From NCBI GenBank assembly GCA_947461015.1, contig CANHIR010000065.1, positions 1 to 9,828 of the forward strand: 9,828 nt of DNA, read 5' to 3'. Of this stretch, positions 1-7,092 are shown piece by piece; within the stretch, counting starts at the first letter, position 1; each line of letters starts with the position of its first letter. The DNA is from Bacteroidota bacterium (GTDB lineage: Bacteria; Bacteroidota; Bacteroidia; Chitinophagales; Chitinophagaceae). A program made the position numbers and the translations under genes. Below the pieces are notes generated by a model. The model was not told where the DNA came from. It searched no databases and saw only the letters and a list, made by a program, of their open reading frames with translations.

Positions 1-19
1 AAATAATATATTTAATTAA

Positions 20-946
20 TTAGTCCATTAGTTCATAACGTACATAAGCAAATTGTTTGCCGTCTGGGCTCCAGGAAGGTACATTAATAGTACCCTGTCC
101 TCCATAAAAAGGCGCAGTTAAATTCGTTAATTTTTTAGTTGTTAAATCTAACAAACGTAATTGTACTTGTCGGCCAAAAGGATGTGTTTGCTTTTGATCT
201 TCTAAATAAGTTATAATGGTAGCTACTTTATTATTAGGCGCTATGTGTGCAAACCAATTAGAATGTGCATCAAAAGTCATTTGTTCTGGATGAGCACCAT
301 CGGCATGCATTCTCCAAATTTGCATGGTACCGGTTCGGAAAGAATTAATATAAATAAATTTACCGTCGGGTGCATACTCTGGACCATCGTCTAAACCTTC
401 GGTCGTGGTTAATCTAATTTCCTCACCACCATTCGCACTCATTTTATAAACATCATAATTGCCATTTCTATTTGCGCAATACACAATATCCTTGCCATCA
501 GGTGAAACGCCATGCCAGTAGGAGGTTGAAGTTGGAGTAATTTGAGTTGGCTCACCCCCTTCGGCAGCTACTTTAAAAATAAAAGAAGTGTGTTCTTTAA
601 TTTCAGGTTTTGCACTAGAAATAAAAAGTGTTTTGCCATCAAATGAGTAGCCATGATCGTTATTCGCATCCTGCACTTTGCCCGTATTTAATTCCCCTAA
701 CTTATCGCCCATGGTACTAATTTTTTCTAACCTGCCTAAGCAATTTATTAGCAAATACTTGCCGTCGGGAGACCAATTGGGCGCTTCAAAATGACGCATC
801 TCTCTAAGAATTAAATTAGACTGGCCAGAAGCCATGTCATATATATACAAGGAGCTAATTACTTTTTTTCCTTCGGGCACTTGCGCTAATGCGCTAATTG
901 CTAAAAAACTAAAAATAAAAGCAATACCTATTTTTTTCATGATCAT
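20..946 (-). CDS. Secreted PD40 (TolB-like) six-bladed beta-propeller protein
   Basis: This is an exported protein of 308 residues. A hydrophobic signal peptide covers residues 3-21 and ends in ALA-Q, so it should act in the periplasm or at the outer membrane. PD40/WD40-like blades show as S/A-P-D-G-K motifs near residues 59-63, 101-105 (SFDGK), 148-152, 192-196 and 293-297, with a degenerate APNNK at 236-240; together they suggest six blades. Histidines recur at equivalent blade positions: H98 (NNDHG), H145 (YWHG) and H234 (NWFAH). Oligogalacturonate lyase (PL22), a propeller enzyme, uses clustered histidines for metal binding, so an enzymatic role is possible; this is inference. Such proteins are often labelled 'TolB' or 'biopolymer transporter' by similarity alone. 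It is the last gene of a three-gene minus-strand unit, 13 bases after the oxidoreductase. Met3 (position 940) starts a more typical MKK signal peptide and may be the true start. Confidence 0.85.
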   Translation of the reverse strand: MIMKKIGIAFIFSFLAISALAQVPEGKKVISSLYIYDMASGQSNLILREMRHFEAPNWSPDGKYLLINCLGRLEKISTMGDKLGELNTGKVQDANNDHGYSFDGKTLFISSAKPEIKEHTSFIFKVAAEGGEPTQITPTSTSYWHGVSPDGKDIVYCANRNGNYDVYKMSANGGEEIRLTTTEGLDDGPEYAPDGKFIYINSFRTGTMQIWRMHADGAHPEQMTFDAHSNWFAHIAPNNKVATIITYLEDQKQTHPFGRQVQLRLLDLTTKKLTNLTAPFYGGQGTINVPSWSPDGKQFAYVRYELMD

Positions 947-959
947 AATTTATTTGTAG

Positions 960-2072
960 TTACTTATATAGAACGGTCTTTCCGGTTTTTGCAGAAAGCT
1001 TCGCAGCCTCCAAAATTTTAACAACCATCATATTATTTTCTAAAGCGTAAAGTCCATAAGGTTGGATTTTTTCAACACCTCTTAAGTAGGCCTGTAAATA
1101 TGAAAATGGATCTGTGTATACTTTTATATCCTTACTAGTTACCGTCTTTTCAATTTCAGGTGATGCTTCCTTATTTCTTAAGCGCATTTTATTTGCATTC
1201 ACAGCTATGATGTAAGCACTGTCACCGTATATTTCCATATCCTTTCTGCTAAAGGTCCAATTCCAAGACGCTTGCAAAACAGCTTGGGATTTAGCGTAAT
1301 TAATTATAATAGTGGCATCATCATCTACTTTTGAATAAATACCTGGTTTGTAATTTCTGGTAACCGCTGTTATTGAAATTGGTTTTTCGCCATGCATTAA
1401 ATAAGTCATCAGGTTTGCGCCATAACAGCCAAAATCCACAATGGAACCTCCTCCATTTTGAACAGGATCGGTTAGCCAATTAAAAAACTCATCGCTCACC
1501 CCTATTTCCTTAGGGCCTTGATGACCATGATGGAAAACCACTTTTCTAATTTGACCCACATAATTGCTATCACTAATTAATCTAAAAGCTTCAAAAGTAC
1601 TTGGATACCAAGAGGTTTCAAAATTGGTAAGCAAGGGAACATTGTACTTTTTTACAATTGAATCCATTTGCATCGCTTCCTTTAAAGAAGAAGCCAATGG
1701 CTTTTCAACCATAATGGGAATACGCATTGGCGCTGCAACTTGCACTACATTCAAGTGCTCATGAATAGAACCAAATGCAACCACTGCTTCTGGCTTAGTA
1801 AGTTCTAAAGCTTTTTTTAAATCGGTATAAAATAAATTAGCTGGCAAATTAAACTTCTTCGCATTTTTTTCGGCAATGGCTTTATTAGGTTCATAAATTC
1901 CAACAATCTCAATTACACTGTCTTTGGGACGATTTAAAATCCAAGCAACATGACCATGACTTGTGCCAGCTACCACTACTTTTACGGCTGCCAATTTATT
2001 TTGTGCAAATAAACAATTGGAACACAAAATTGCAAAGAGTATAAAAAGTGTTTTAGGTGAATAAGACTTCAT
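960..2072 (-). CDS. Gfo/Idh/MocA family oxidoreductase with Sec-type signal peptide
   Basis: This is a predicted NAD(P)-dependent sugar or polyol oxidoreductase of 370 residues, a usual length for the family plus a leader. Residues 1-24 form a Sec-type signal peptide ending FA-Q. The Rossmann fold begins at residue 31, with a loop AGTSHGH (35-41) in place of a clean GxGxxG. The family EKP motif is at 123-125, where the Lys is expected to be catalytic. GGGSIVDFGCYG at 207-218 carries D213 and Y217; the Tyr in this motif matches the arrangement of glucose-fructose oxidoreductase rather than the His of inositol dehydrogenases. The gene lies 25 bases after another Gfo/Idh gene and 13 bases before the propeller gene, so one transcript is likely. 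The odd point is an NAD(P) enzyme with a Sec leader and no twin arginine. The family call is firm; the substrate is unknown. Confidence 0.9.
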   Translation of the reverse strand: MKSYSPKTLFILFAILCSNCLFAQNKLAAVKVVVAGTSHGHVAWILNRPKDSVIEIVGIYEPNKAIAEKNAKKFNLPANLFYTDLKKALELTKPEAVVAFGSIHEHLNVVQVAAPMRIPIMVEKPLASSLKEAMQMDSIVKKYNVPLLTNFETSWYPSTFEAFRLISDSNYVGQIRKVVFHHGHQGPKEIGVSDEFFNWLTDPVQNGGGSIVDFGCYGANLMTYLMHGEKPISITAVTRNYKPGIYSKVDDDATIIINYAKSQAVLQASWNWTFSRKDMEIYGDSAYIIAVNANKMRLRNKEASPEIEKTVTSKDIKVYTDPFSYLQAYLRGVEKIQPYGLYALENNMMVVKILEAAKLSAKTGKTVLYK

Positions 2073-2097
2073 GTTAAATTTTGGGTTTTAATAAATA

Positions 2098-3408
2098 TTA
2101 AAGAGATGGTAATTTATAGCCATTATGATACTTTTTCATATAGTACTCCGCATGTATAGTAGGGTCGGTAAACTGATGTTTAGTTTCGTCCCAACTAATT
2201 TTCTTACCAGAGCGGTACGCAATATTTCCCATTTGAGCAACCGTTGCAATATGTGCTCCGTCTTCGATAGAACAATGTAAGGAAGCAGGATTGTTATTAC
2301 GAATAGCTGCAATAAAATTTTCCCAATGTTGTTCTACCCCATTGTCCTGCACTTTTGCATAAGGCATTAGAACTTTATTTTTTGCTTGGCTTTCCTCAAT
2401 CACTTCCCAACCTTGTCGGTCTAAAATTAAAGTTCCATTGTTTCCAATAAAGGCTATACCATGATTGCGATTGTAAGAACCATTGTCAATACCCATTGCA
2501 GAGTCCCATACTAAATTGAATTTATCAAACTCATATAAAGAGGTTAAGGTGTCTGGTGTCTCTTCTGCTAATTCTGGATAAGCAAATTTTCCGCCTAATG
2601 CACTCACCGAAATTGGATTCGCTGCTTTCATACCTTGAATAGCATAATCCAATAAATGCACACCCCAGTCGGTCATTAAGCCGCCAGCATAATCCCAAAA
2701 CCATCTAAAATGAAAATGAAAACGACTTGTATTAAAATTACGCATGGGTGCAGGTCCTAACCAAGATTTATAATTAATATAATCAGGTGCCATACTGTCT
2801 GCAACCACGGGTTGAGGGCGCATCCATCCTTGGTAACACCAAACTTTAGTAGTTCTTATGTTGCCCAACTTGCCTGAATGAACAAAATCTAAAGCATCTT
2901 TAAAGTGTTGTTCACTTCTTTGCCACTGTCCCACTTGCACAATACGATTGTATCTATTCTTTGCTTTAACCATGGCATCACATTCTCCAATAGAATTACC
3001 CGCTGGCTTTTCAACATAAACATGTTTACCTGCTGCACAAGCTTCTATCATTTGTAATGCATGCCAATGATCGGGGGTTCCTATAATTACAACGTCAATA
3101 TCTTTTCTATCTAAAATTTTGCGATAGTCGCCATAGGTATCTACATTTTTAACATTGGGTTGTGCTGCTAATAATTCTTCCTTTCGTTTGCCTAAAACAG
3201 AACCATCAATATCACATAAAGCAACCACTTCAACGTTCTTAACTTTAATTGCTGCCATCGTATTTGACCAACCCATTCCATTTACACCAATGGTAGCAAC
3301 CCTTATCACATCTGTAGTGAAAATATTACTCCTGGCAAAACTAGGTGTAGCAATGAATGCAGCGGATGCCAATGACATCTGTTTAATAAAATCTCGGCGT
3401 TGTTTCAT
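2098..3408 (-). CDS. Gfo/Idh/MocA family oxidoreductase, Tat-exported
   Basis: This is a predicted NAD(P)-dependent oxidoreductase of 436 residues, of the long Bacteroidota subfamily usually annotated as exported dehydrogenase. The N-terminus QRRDFIKQ followed by a hydrophobic stretch to residue 25 is a twin-arginine signal, as expected for a protein exported folded with its nucleotide bound. The nucleotide loop is IGVNGMG at 40-46, with the acidic CDID at 65-68 after strand 2. TPDHWHA is at 111-117 and the catalytic-type EKPAGN at 133-138. AGGLMTDWGVHLLD at 241-254 supplies D247 and H251, the usual acid/His pair. It is the first gene of the three-gene unit. Relatives act on sugars, inositols or glycosides, some making 3-keto glycosides for later cleavage; the substrate here cannot be read from sequence. 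A candidate promoter lies just upstream. Confidence 0.92.
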   Translation of the reverse strand: MKQRRDFIKQMSLASAAFIATPSFARSNIFTTDVIRVATIGVNGMGWSNTMAAIKVKNVEVVALCDIDGSVLGKRKEELLAAQPNVKNVDTYGDYRKILDRKDIDVVIIGTPDHWHALQMIEACAAGKHVYVEKPAGNSIGECDAMVKAKNRYNRIVQVGQWQRSEQHFKDALDFVHSGKLGNIRTTKVWCYQGWMRPQPVVADSMAPDYINYKSWLGPAPMRNFNTSRFHFHFRWFWDYAGGLMTDWGVHLLDYAIQGMKAANPISVSALGGKFAYPELAEETPDTLTSLYEFDKFNLVWDSAMGIDNGSYNRNHGIAFIGNNGTLILDRQGWEVIEESQAKNKVLMPYAKVQDNGVEQHWENFIAAIRNNNPASLHCSIEDGAHIATVAQMGNIAYRSGKKISWDETKHQFTDPTIHAEYYMKKYHNGYKLPSL

Positions 3409-3428
3409 AAGGCTTGTTTTTATGTACT

Positions 3429-3462
3429 TAAATATAACAAAGTTTAGAAACTATGTATCAAA
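3429..3462 (-). promoter_or_regulatory. Candidate Bacteroidota-type promoter of the oxidoreductase operon
   Basis: On the minus strand TTTG (3459-3462) and TATATTTA (3429-3436) are separated by 22 bases. This resembles the Bacteroidota -33 TTTG and -7 TAnnTTTG pattern with one mismatch in the -7 element. The transcript would start about 14 bases before the ATG at 3408. In AT-rich DNA such matches are common, so this is a weak call. Confidence 0.3.
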
Positions 3463-3509
3463 TTTTATTCATGATTTTGTTTATTTTGCAGGGACAAATT
3501 GAGAAAAGA

Positions 3510-3920
3510 ATGGACTTAATTACCGTAACAACAACAGTAAACGCAAGCTTAAGCAAAACCTGGGAATACTGGACAAAAGAAACACATATTTGCAATTGGA
3601 ATTTTGCAAGTCCCGATTGGCATTGCCCAACCGCTACAAACAATTTAACTATTGGTGGCGAATTTCACTATACCATGGCCGCGAAAGACAATAGTATGCA
3701 ATTTGATTTTTGGGGCACTTACCAAAAAATTGAAACCGAAAAGCACTTTGAAATTTTATTAGGCGATGGTAGAAAAATGTTTGTACAGTTTGAGCAGACC
3801 CCCACGGGAACCATTGTTACAGAACAATTTGAGCCTGAAAATGAAAATCCAGCTGAAATGCAACAAATGGGCTGGCAAATGATTTTAGATAATTTTAAAA
3901 ACTATACCGAAGGCAAGTAA
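3510..3920 (+). CDS. SRPBCC / AHSA1-like (activator of Hsp90 ATPase homologue) domain protein
   Basis: This is a small cytosolic START-like protein of 136 residues. The single domain shows the family pattern: a start in beta-strand TVTTTVNASLSKTWEYW, the W-P-D-W-H-type segment around 36-40, the GGEFHYTM strand at 49-56, the FDFWGTYQKIE segment at 65-75, and a C-terminal helix GWQMILDNFKNYTE at 121-134. Members bind hydrophobic ligands or act in stress or detoxification; few have a known ligand. The frame is open upstream to an ATG at 3453, but that would add a 19-residue tail that does not fit the domain. The ATG at 3510 sits after a purine-rich GAGAAAAGA, so I use it. It is followed after 13 bases by the VanZ-like gene, probably in one transcript. 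It is divergent from the oxidoreductase operon. Confidence 0.85.
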   Translation: MDLITVTTTVNASLSKTWEYWTKETHICNWNFASPDWHCPTATNNLTIGGEFHYTMAAKDNSMQFDFWGTYQKIETEKHFEILLGDGRKMFVQFEQTPTGTIVTEQFEPENENPAEMQQMGWQMILDNFKNYTEGK

Positions 3921-3933
3921 CCAAACAAATCCA

Positions 3934-4791
3934 ATGAGAAAAACAATTCTGCCATTGATGTTATTTGTTCTTTACCTTTTTATACTTATAAAAGTATTAG
4001 TGCTAAAGGATTTAGCCATGGTAAGGGTTAATCAAATGAGGTTTAATTTTGGTGGCACACAATCGGGGCCAGCTAATTTAATTCCATTTAAAACCATTTT
4101 TTACTACCTACAAGGCAACAACGGATTGCTTATTGCTTGCATTAATATTTTAGGCAACATTATAGCTTTAGTGCCCTTAGGATTTTTAGTGCCACTTGTT
4201 TTCTCAAACATAAACTGGAAAAAATCAGTAGCGCTAGCCATCCTATCAGGACTAACCATTGAATGGACGCAGTTGTATTTACAAATTGGCATTTTTGATA
4301 TAGACGATGTATTCTTAAATGGCCTAGGAGTAATGATTGGGTTTTGGAAATTTAAATTATTTTACAAATTATCAGTAAAAGCACAAAATATATTAAGTGG
4401 AATAGTATTAAGTGTGATAGGTTTCCTTTTTTTACTTTTAACACTTTCTTATTTTAAAATAGTTCAAACACCAATTGGCATTGAACCCAGTATAGACAGA
4501 GGGCCACTCCCTATGTTACAAATAAACACTACAGGGACGAAGAATTGTTGTGATTTATGCGGTGGAACAGGCGGTACGGGTGAAATTATACAAATTGGCG
4601 AAAATGATTTTACGATAAAAAGCAGAAAAGGTATAGATGAACTAATTCATCTTACATCTAATACGCAAATTAAAAACTCAAAAGGAAATATTAATAAATC
4701 AGTTTTAAAAAAAGGAGATCATGTCACTGTGGTGATTGATGAAACTGAAACTGCTTCGTTGGTATTGGTTTGTGGCATTGCCGTAAATTAA
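3934..4791 (+). CDS. VanZ-like membrane protein with a soluble DUF5666/OB-like C-terminal domain
   Basis: This is a predicted inner-membrane protein of 285 residues in two parts. Residues 1-145 are VanZ-like: a first helix (5-25), NLIPF at 48-52, a GN-I and PLGF helix (74-90), IEWTQ at 109-113 with the conserved E and Q, and FDIDDVFLNGLGVMIG at 121-136. A further membrane helix covers about 153-175. Residues 185-285 are soluble: a cysteine cluster (C205, C206, C209) in a Gly-rich stretch, then a beta-rich region with GTGEIIQIGENDFTI, TSNTQI and KKGDHVTVV segments. That pattern resembles the DUF5666-like OB folds. VanZ in enterococci confers low teicoplanin resistance; most family members have no known role. 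Plain VanZ proteins are usually about 120-200 residues, so the tail is an addition. The stop lies 3 bases from the convergent beta-lactamase stop. Confidence 0.8.
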   Translation: MRKTILPLMLFVLYLFILIKVLVLKDLAMVRVNQMRFNFGGTQSGPANLIPFKTIFYYLQGNNGLLIACINILGNIIALVPLGFLVPLVFSNINWKKSVALAILSGLTIEWTQLYLQIGIFDIDDVFLNGLGVMIGFWKFKLFYKLSVKAQNILSGIVLSVIGFLFLLLTLSYFKIVQTPIGIEPSIDRGPLPMLQINTTGTKNCCDLCGGTGGTGEIIQIGENDFTIKSRKGIDELIHLTSNTQIKNSKGNINKSVLKKGDHVTVVIDETETASLVLVCGIAVN

Positions 4792-4794
4792 TAT

Positions 4795-5547
4795 TTACTT
4801 AAATAGCGCAATGGTATAATCCAATAATTTAGTGCCCCCTATCTCACCATGACCTGGTATTACGAATATAAGATTCGGATATTCCTTTTTTATACGCGCT
4901 ACTGTGCCAGACCATGCAGTCACATTGGCATCTCCTAAATAACCTTTAGTAGCGTCAACCTCTTTAATTAAGCAGCCGCCAAAAAGAACATTTTCGCTCT
5001 GAAAATACCCCACTACATTGTCCTTGGTATGACCTTCGCCAAAAAATTTAACGAGTGTAGTTTGCTTGCCTATTTTTAAAACTAAAGAGTCATTAAACCC
5101 ATGCTGTGGTAAAATATAATTATTAAGTTTTGCAAATTCAATTGTTTTATTATTCGCATAAGAACTTATTTGATGGTCATGAAAAGCCTTAAGACCTCCT
5201 AAACAATCATTGTGAAAATGAGTGGGCACAATAGCAACTATTTTGCATTTTAAATTTTCGCTCACCCATTTTATTAAAAAATTAGAAGCTGTATCATTAG
5301 TAGGTGTGTCATAAATCACCGCCTCGTTTGCATTCCTAATAATAAGACCATTGCAAGGCACATTTCCAAAATCATTGGTTTGCAAATAAGAGACGTGTGT
5401 AAAGGCATTTTTAGAAATTTGCGTGATTACCAATTCCTTGTTTTGAAAAACAATTTTTGATTTTGTGAATTTATTTAATTGCGATTGAACTTGCAAGCTT
5501 ATGAATAAGAATAAACTGAAACAAAAAATTAGGATGTGCTTTTTCAT
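4795..5547 (-). CDS. Subclass B1 metallo-beta-lactamase (CfiA/IMP-like)
   Basis: This is a predicted periplasmic zinc beta-lactamase of 250 residues, the normal B1 length including a signal peptide (1-22). The ligands are complete: the zinc-1 set is H110 and H112 (in HFHND) and H173 (EGHTKDN), and the zinc-2 set is D114, C192 (FGGC) and H233 (PGHGEIGG). K195, three residues after the Cys, is the residue that binds the substrate carboxylate in B1 enzymes. D80 (YDTP) matches the conserved Asp84 of standard numbering. The segments LPQHGFNDSL, DANVTAW and IPGHG-x-x-GGT closely resemble Bacteroides CfiA as I remember it. Y203 stands where most B1 enzymes have Asn233 in the G-N-x-x-D-A loop. The frame is open to an ATG at 5577, but that lies inside the terminator; the ATG at 5547 begins a good signal peptide. 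The fold and class are firm; carbapenem hydrolysis is inferred. Confidence 0.9.
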   Translation of the reverse strand: MKKHILIFCFSLFLFISLQVQSQLNKFTKSKIVFQNKELVITQISKNAFTHVSYLQTNDFGNVPCNGLIIRNANEAVIYDTPTNDTASNFLIKWVSENLKCKIVAIVPTHFHNDCLGGLKAFHDHQISSYANNKTIEFAKLNNYILPQHGFNDSLVLKIGKQTTLVKFFGEGHTKDNVVGYFQSENVLFGGCLIKEVDATKGYLGDANVTAWSGTVARIKKEYPNLIFVIPGHGEIGGTKLLDYTIALFK

Positions 5548-5576
5548 TGAATAAATATAGTGTTTTTCTAGGCACA

Positions 5577-5604
5577 AAAAAGCCCCACAATTGCGGGGCT
5601 TTTT
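5577..5604 (-). terminator. Intrinsic terminator, symmetrical
   Basis: A perfect 10-bp stem AAAAAGCCCC / GGGGCTTTTT encloses an 8-base loop. It sits 17 bases after the stop of the sugar isomerase gene and so ends that minus-strand transcript. The A and T runs flank both sides, so it could also stop plus-strand transcription. It cuts the downstream beta-lactamase gene off from read-through. Confidence 0.9.
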
Positions 5605-5621
5605 ATAAAATATAAATGAAC

Positions 5622-6530
5622 TTATTTAAATCCAAGATTTGCTAGGCCCTTGTGGCTAATAACAATTGCCTCAAGTGGTGTTTCATTAAAGCAAGCATCT
5701 TGTTCCACATAATAATACTTCATGCCAGACAATTTCTTTTCAGCAAGTATACGCTTAAAGTCAATCTTGCCATTGCCTACTGGTGCAAAACGACCTTGCT
5801 CATCCATGTCTTTTACATGCCAAATTTTAAAACGACCTGGATAACGTTTAAAATAATCTAAAGGATCTTTACCAGCCTTTGTTACCCAATACAAATCCAT
5901 TTGAAAATTCACAACACTTTTATCGCAGTTTTCTAATAGATAATCTAAAATCACATTGCCATCGTCATCTTTTACAAACTCAAAATCATGATTGTGGTAT
6001 AATAATTCTAAACCCGCCTCTTTACATTTTTGTCCTAATTTATTTAATATGTCTGCTAGATTTTTAGCACCCCCCTTCATTGTCATTCTCTTATTTACGT
6101 TATCAAACGTAAATAATCCCATTGGCGGTACCGGTATTACAAAGTATTTGAAACCCGCTGTTTTCAAATCCGAAATTTGTTGATCTACATTTTCAAAATT
6201 AACCGTTCCCTGATGTGCAGAGATAGGCGTTAACTTCATTTCGTCTAATAAGGATTTAAAATCGGCAGGAGATAAGTTATAAAACTTTCCATTATTGTAT
6301 CCAGCTGACTCTACATTCACATAACCCGCTTGCGACACTTTTTCCAAAGTAGCACGCGCATCTTTCATCATTGCATCACGAACAGTATATAAAGCAAGGC
6401 CACCAAAAGGTTTTCCATTCGCTTCGGCACTTGTTCCTTGTGCATTTACATTTGTAATTGATGTAAATAAGGAAATTATTAAAACAACGCAGGTTGTAAA
6501 AACTGTTTTAAAAAATAGGTTAATTTTCAT
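5622..6530 (-). CDS. Secreted sugar phosphate isomerase/epimerase family protein (TIM barrel)
   Basis: This is a xylose isomerase-like TIM-barrel protein (AP endonuclease family 2 superfamily) of 302 residues with a signal peptide (1-30, ending VNA-Q), so it acts outside the cytoplasm. Likely metal and active-site residues are E74 (NVESAG), H179/H181 (YHNHDFEF), D212 (QMDLYW), H238 (WHVKDMD) and E276 (YVEQD), all on expected strand ends, followed by a GNGKIDF segment at 253-258. Exported members in Bacteroidota often go with Gfo/Idh/MocA oxidoreductases and are thought to isomerise, epimerise or hydrate keto-sugars. The '-phosphate' in the family name need not apply to an exported enzyme. The frame opens at 6539 (MLT), but Met4 at 6530 starts the typical MKI leader. 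It seems transcribed alone, ending at the hairpin downstream, and is divergent from the VOC gene. Confidence 0.9.
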   Translation of the reverse strand: MKINLFFKTVFTTCVVLIISLFTSITNVNAQGTSAEANGKPFGGLALYTVRDAMMKDARATLEKVSQAGYVNVESAGYNNGKFYNLSPADFKSLLDEMKLTPISAHQGTVNFENVDQQISDLKTAGFKYFVIPVPPMGLFTFDNVNKRMTMKGGAKNLADILNKLGQKCKEAGLELLYHNHDFEFVKDDDGNVILDYLLENCDKSVVNFQMDLYWVTKAGKDPLDYFKRYPGRFKIWHVKDMDEQGRFAPVGNGKIDFKRILAEKKLSGMKYYYVEQDACFNETPLEAIVISHKGLANLGFK

Positions 6531-6645
6531 TGTAAGCAATTGTATTTTTAATATTAATGTACCAATTTACTTAATTTGCAATTAAAATAACCCAAGAAAT
6601 GTCTATTTTATTTGAATGGACAATTAAATTAACAAAAAGCAACCT

Positions 6646-7068
6646 ATGGCAAGTATAAATCCACATATTCATTTTAATGGAAATACGGAAGAAGCATTTG
6701 AGTTTTATAAATCAGTCTTTGGAGGAACTTTTTCCAGGTTGGTTCGATTTAAAGAATTAACGACCGAAGGTTTTACTTTTCCCGAAGAAGAATTAAATAA
6801 AATCATGCACATTGCTTTGCCTATTGGTGCAGGTAGTGCAATTATGGGAAGTGATGTGCCAAAAATGTTAGGGACAGTTAGTGAAAATGAAAACAGAAGT
6901 AAAATAACAGTGCGTGCAGAAAGCAAGGAAGAGGCGGATAAATTATTTAATGGCCTCTCTGCTGGAGGCACAGTGGAATTTCCTATTGGCGATAGTCCTT
7001 GGGGTTCATACTTTGGTGCTTTCAGAGATAAGTATGGAGTGGAGTGGATGGTGGATTTTAATGCCTAG
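6646..7068 (+). CDS. VOC family protein, PhnB-like
   Basis: This is a cytosolic protein of 140 residues of the vicinal oxygen chelate superfamily (glyoxalase/bleomycin resistance/dioxygenase fold), in the PhnB-like subgroup. Seen in sequence: INPHIHFNGNTEEAFEFYKSVFGG at the start (4-27), IMHIALPIG with IMGSD (53-70), the second-half ITVRAESKEEADKLFNGLSAGG (87-108) and the closing WGSYFGAFRDKYGVEWMVDF (119-138). The paired beta-alpha-beta modules and the end are typical. Members bind metals or small electrophiles, but the substrate of PhnB-like proteins is generally unknown. The gene stands alone: divergent from the isomerase and convergent, with a gap of 24 bases, to the nuclease. I see no terminator in that gap. 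Confidence 0.9.
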   Translation: MASINPHIHFNGNTEEAFEFYKSVFGGTFSRLVRFKELTTEGFTFPEEELNKIMHIALPIGAGSAIMGSDVPKMLGTVSENENRSKITVRAESKEEADKLFNGLSAGGTVEFPIGDSPWGSYFGAFRDKYGVEWMVDFNA

Positions 7069-7092
7069 TGGGATAATTAATACATTCATATA

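Noticed and set aside
3453..3509. Upstream ATG of the SRPBCC gene
   Set aside because: It would add 19 hydrophobic residues absent from the domain family; the ATG at 3510 begins the domain and has a purine-rich stretch before it.
4783..4798. GTAAAT/ATTTAC inverted repeat over the two convergent stop codons, as a shared terminator
   Set aside because: The stem is only 6 bp and nearly all A-T with no T-run; such repeats are expected several times by chance here.
5548..5577. Longer N-terminus of the beta-lactamase
   Set aside because: The ATG at 5577 lies within the terminator stem and would place ten charged and polar residues before the signal peptide.
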